The translations under genes and the position numbers were made by a program. A stretch of DNA of 8,178 nucleotides from an uncultured Sutterella sp. (lineage in GTDB: Bacteria > Pseudomonadota > Gammaproteobacteria > Burkholderiales > Burkholderiaceae_F): the NCBI GenBank assembly GCA_900538905.1, contig UPZS01000059.1, positions 1 to 8,178 on the forward strand, in the 5' to 3' direction. The first letter of the stretch is position 1. The number at the start of each line of letters is the position of its first letter. Below the pieces are notes generated by a model. It was not told the DNA's origin. It saw only the letters and a list, made by a program, of their open reading frames with translations, and did no database searches. This document shows, piece after piece, positions 6,118 to 8,178 of the stretch.

Positions 6118-6866
6118 TTAGTCCCTCTCTTTTTTTTCTCCAATAGGCGATAGCTGTCTCCATTGATTGTCAGGGTACAACTATGATGCAAAAAACGGTC
6201 TAGGATGGCCGATGTGGCTGTTGGATCCCCTAGTAGTCCGTGATATGCCGGTTTGTCGTAATGACAATGCTCCTGCGTTCATAACGTTGGTTAAACAAGC
6301 TGAATAACAGATGTGCTGTCTCTGGTCCCATGGGTTCGTAACCCAGCTCATCAATGATCAGTAGCTTCGGCTTAAATAAGGCTGTAAGTCGATCTTCCAG
6401 ACATCCCGTTGCCTGTGCCTTTATCAACGTATTGACGAGTTGCGCTGCTGTTACGAACAGGGTTGAGTACCCTTTCTCGATCGCGGCTCTTCCCAAGGCT
6501 ATTGCCAAATGCGTTTTGCCTACTCCCGGTGGACCTTGTAGCAGCAGATTGTGACCTTGAGCTATCCCAATCGCATTGAGCCAGATCGCGTACCTTGGCC
6601 GGCTCGATACTGGGCTGCACAGAAAAATCAAAACCCTCCAATGTCCTTTGCATTGGAAAATGAGCGGCCATAACACCCATTTTGATGCGATGAATGCTTC
6701 GACGTTTCAACTCCAAACTGAATATGTGCATCAAGAACTCGCGATGAGACATTTTGGCCTCATCGGCTTCGTGGAGCATCATTTCCAAGTCTTCAGAAAT
6801 GAGCGTGAGCCGAAGTGACTTAGCCATTTGCTTGATTTGCTCGATCTGAGTGGCTGTTTTCACCAT
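6118..6866 (-). pseudogene. istB: IstB ATPase of element 2, frameshifted
   Basis: ATG at 6866 overlaps the end of the upstream istA by 7 bases (ATGGTGA), implying coupled translation in the ancestor. The N-terminal helical domain is normal as far as RDLAQCDW. At GGG (6566-6568 on the plus strand) the frame is lost and resumes one frame away as IAQGHNLLLQGPPGVGKTH (Walker A), then LLIIDE (Walker B) and ITTNRHITDY. A stop at the TDY position is followed after only 5 bases by GDPTATSAILDRFLHH in another frame, about 10 bases shorter than the family pattern DWGxIxGDP. A run of eight A ends the protein; one more A would bring the TAA at 6118-6120 into frame, so this too may be an indel. Three lesions make it non-functional. 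Confidence 0.9.
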
Positions 6867-8133
6867 CGTGCGGCCTCCTCATAATCGGACAACGAACGTC
6901 CCAAAGGGTTGTATTTCAGACTGTTAGCCACCCAGGTGTTGGCGGCAAGAGCCTTGCCAACCATATCGTTTGCGTCACGTTTGAGAATACGTGCCATACT
7001 TTTGACGGCGTCGGTGTTCTTATCTAAACGCGCAATGGTGCTCCCTTGGTGAAGTACGACGATCGTGTTAACTCCGATCATCAGATCGACAGACTGTTCC
7101 GTCAACTCGGCTGGTAACTGGTAACGGCAATAGTCCACGGTGATAAGGCCACCGATGCCCACTTTTCTTTTTTCCAACGGTAGTTGTTTAAAGGTGGTTT
7201 GGAGATTGGCAGTAAAGCCGCCTTATCCAAAGTGAACCTTTCTCGCGGAGTAAATGGCAAGCCGTCAGCTGTGTGCATACGTCGCTTATCAGCCCACTGT
7301 TCAGTCCAAAGTTCGAATTTCTCTTGGATGTCCTCCAGCGAAGTGAAGGCTCGAAAATCCTTCAAAAAGCTCGACTTCACGTAGCTAACAGTGCGTTCTA
7401 CTTTGCCTTTTTCCTCTGGATTGTGGGGCTTACAGGCTTGAGGATTCGTACCCCAGTAGCGACAAATTGCTTTGAATCGCTTGTTGTACTCGATTGGTTG
7501 ACCATTGGCTGCCGGTTGATAAACGAGGGCTTTCGCGTTATCACAAACCACGTGTCGCGGAATACCGCCAAAGTGCAAGAATGTTTGCTCCAGACCGTGC
7601 GCCCACGCTTCAAAGTTTTCGGCTTTGTAGAACACGGCATAGATTTTTCTGCTGTACCCCAAAGTCGCAGTAAAAAAATGGATCGTCGTTGGTTCGCTGT
7701 TGACTGAAACGGTTTTCTCGCCGAAATCAATCTGAACCTCAAACCCGGGAGGTGTTTCGATACTTCTGGTGTGCTTGGTAGCTCGTGTATGGCGCAAGCA
7801 ACTGCGGAAACCTTCTTTCTGGCAGTACCATTGAATCAGACGTAGCGAAGGCTGCATTTCTGGATGAAGTTTGGCGAATACTTCCTGGACATTGACGCAA
7901 TTACCTTCTGTGTCATAGAAGATTCTTTCTATTTGATCTCGATATTCGTCCAGAATGCTGCATCGGTTGAGCTTCTGGTGCGTTCTTGCCTGCTGGGCTT
8001 GTTCCTCAGGCATGTTTGCGTATCGCCTCACCGTTGGTCGACTGAGAATTTCGCCGACCTGATTTTCGTTGATCATGCTTGAAGGGCTCCTATGTTGGAC
8101 TCCTTCACGAATGATCCTCCAGTTTTTCGTCAT
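6860..8133 (-). pseudogene. istA: IstA transposase of element 2, frameshifted
   Basis: The start at 8133 follows GGAAAG by 6 bases. An N-terminal helix-turn-helix (about residues 20-40, SRPTVRRYA) and the DDE core are present: D136 in VQIDF, D198 in VCDN and E246 in GKVER. The frame breaks around residue 321 at a run of six A (plus strand 7168-7173); the C-terminal beta domain continues in the -1 frame as EKRKVGIGGLITVDYCRYQLP to a stop at 6860. Without the break the protein would be about 424 residues, like the istA of element 1. A single-base insertion in the homopolymer is the simplest cause. Programmed -1 slippage is possible but not usual for IS21, and the partner istB is also broken, so I treat this as a pseudogene. 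Confidence 0.88.
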
Positions 8134-8153
8134 TTGATCTTTCCTATTTTTAG

Positions 8154-8172
8154 GTGGAAAGATCTCGTTGCG
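8154..8172 (-). repeat. Inner terminal repeat at the left end of element 2
   Basis: The reverse complement reads CGCAACGAGATCTTTCCAC and matches 6055-6073 at 16 of 19 positions in inverted orientation. It sits just upstream of istA of element 2. Confidence 0.75.
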
Positions 8173-8178
8173 TCAAAG

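Larger units (their letters stand above)
6023..8178 (-). mobile_element. Degenerate IS21-family insertion sequence (element 2), cut by the window edge
   Basis: A second IS21-type istA-istB pair on the minus strand, clearly different in sequence from element 1. The right end lies at 6021-6031 (GGTGTCAAGCG). Two direct repeats follow, CGCAATGACTTTTTTCCAG (6030-6048) and CGCAATGAGACCTTTCCAG (6055-6073), 15 of 19 identical. An inverted copy lies at 8154-8172, 16 of 19 identical to the second. If the left end mirrors the right, the terminus is roughly 30 bases beyond 8178, for a total near 2.2 kb. Both genes carry frameshifts, so the copy is dead unless supplied with transposase from elsewhere. 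Confidence 0.85.

Noticed and set aside
2860..8178. Composite transposon formed by the two IS elements
   Set aside because: The two elements are distinct in sequence and end repeats, and one is dead, so joint mobilisation is not supported.

Overview
The window looks like bacterial chromosome running into an accessory island. The chromosomal part (about 1-2626) carries a branched-chain amino acid transporter (brnQ) with its own terminator and a small exported protein of unknown function. Everything to the right (about 2627-8178) is mobile DNA or its debris: an intact IS21-family element, a decayed group II intron reverse transcriptase, and a second, broken IS21-family element that runs off the right edge. 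GC content near 50%, consensus Shine-Dalgarno sites and gene character fit a Gram-negative proteobacterium, perhaps a gut Burkholderiales of the Sutterella/Parasutterella type. That placement is inference from protein character only.

Layout. 1-359: no gene I can support. 360-1694 (+): brnQ, followed by a rho-independent terminator at 1720-1750. 1816-2289 (+): a small signal-peptide protein. Its best start (GTG 1816, ideally spaced from GGAGGT) is followed two codons later by an amber codon, so the frame opens again only at TTG 1825. 2290-2859: non-coding but structured. It holds a perfect 24-bp inverted repeat built from tandem 12-mers, a terminator that works on the minus strand, a 16-bp sequence that looks like the 3' end of a tRNA-Ser gene (a candidate attachment site), and two hairpins in a row.

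2860-5041 (+): a complete IS21-family element with istA (DDE transposase) and istB (AAA+ ATPase) 3 bp apart and related inverted repeats at both ends. 5042-6020 (-): remains of a group II intron maturase, with two in-frame stops and its 5' part cut off by the next element. 6023-8178 (-): a second, different IS21-family element whose istA and istB carry several frameshifts. Its far end should lie only a few tens of bases beyond the window.

How the parts relate. The two IS elements are convergent: their right ends, sharing the 11-mer CGCTTGACACC, face each other across the dead intron ORF. The tRNA-like 3' end next to a minus-strand terminator suggests that an island entered a tRNA-Ser gene and displaced its original 3' end to this point; IS elements and a retroelement then piled up inside. 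I see no new defence or biosynthetic system. The most unusual points are the amber codon in the signal peptide, the candidate attachment site and the 24-bp inverted repeat.
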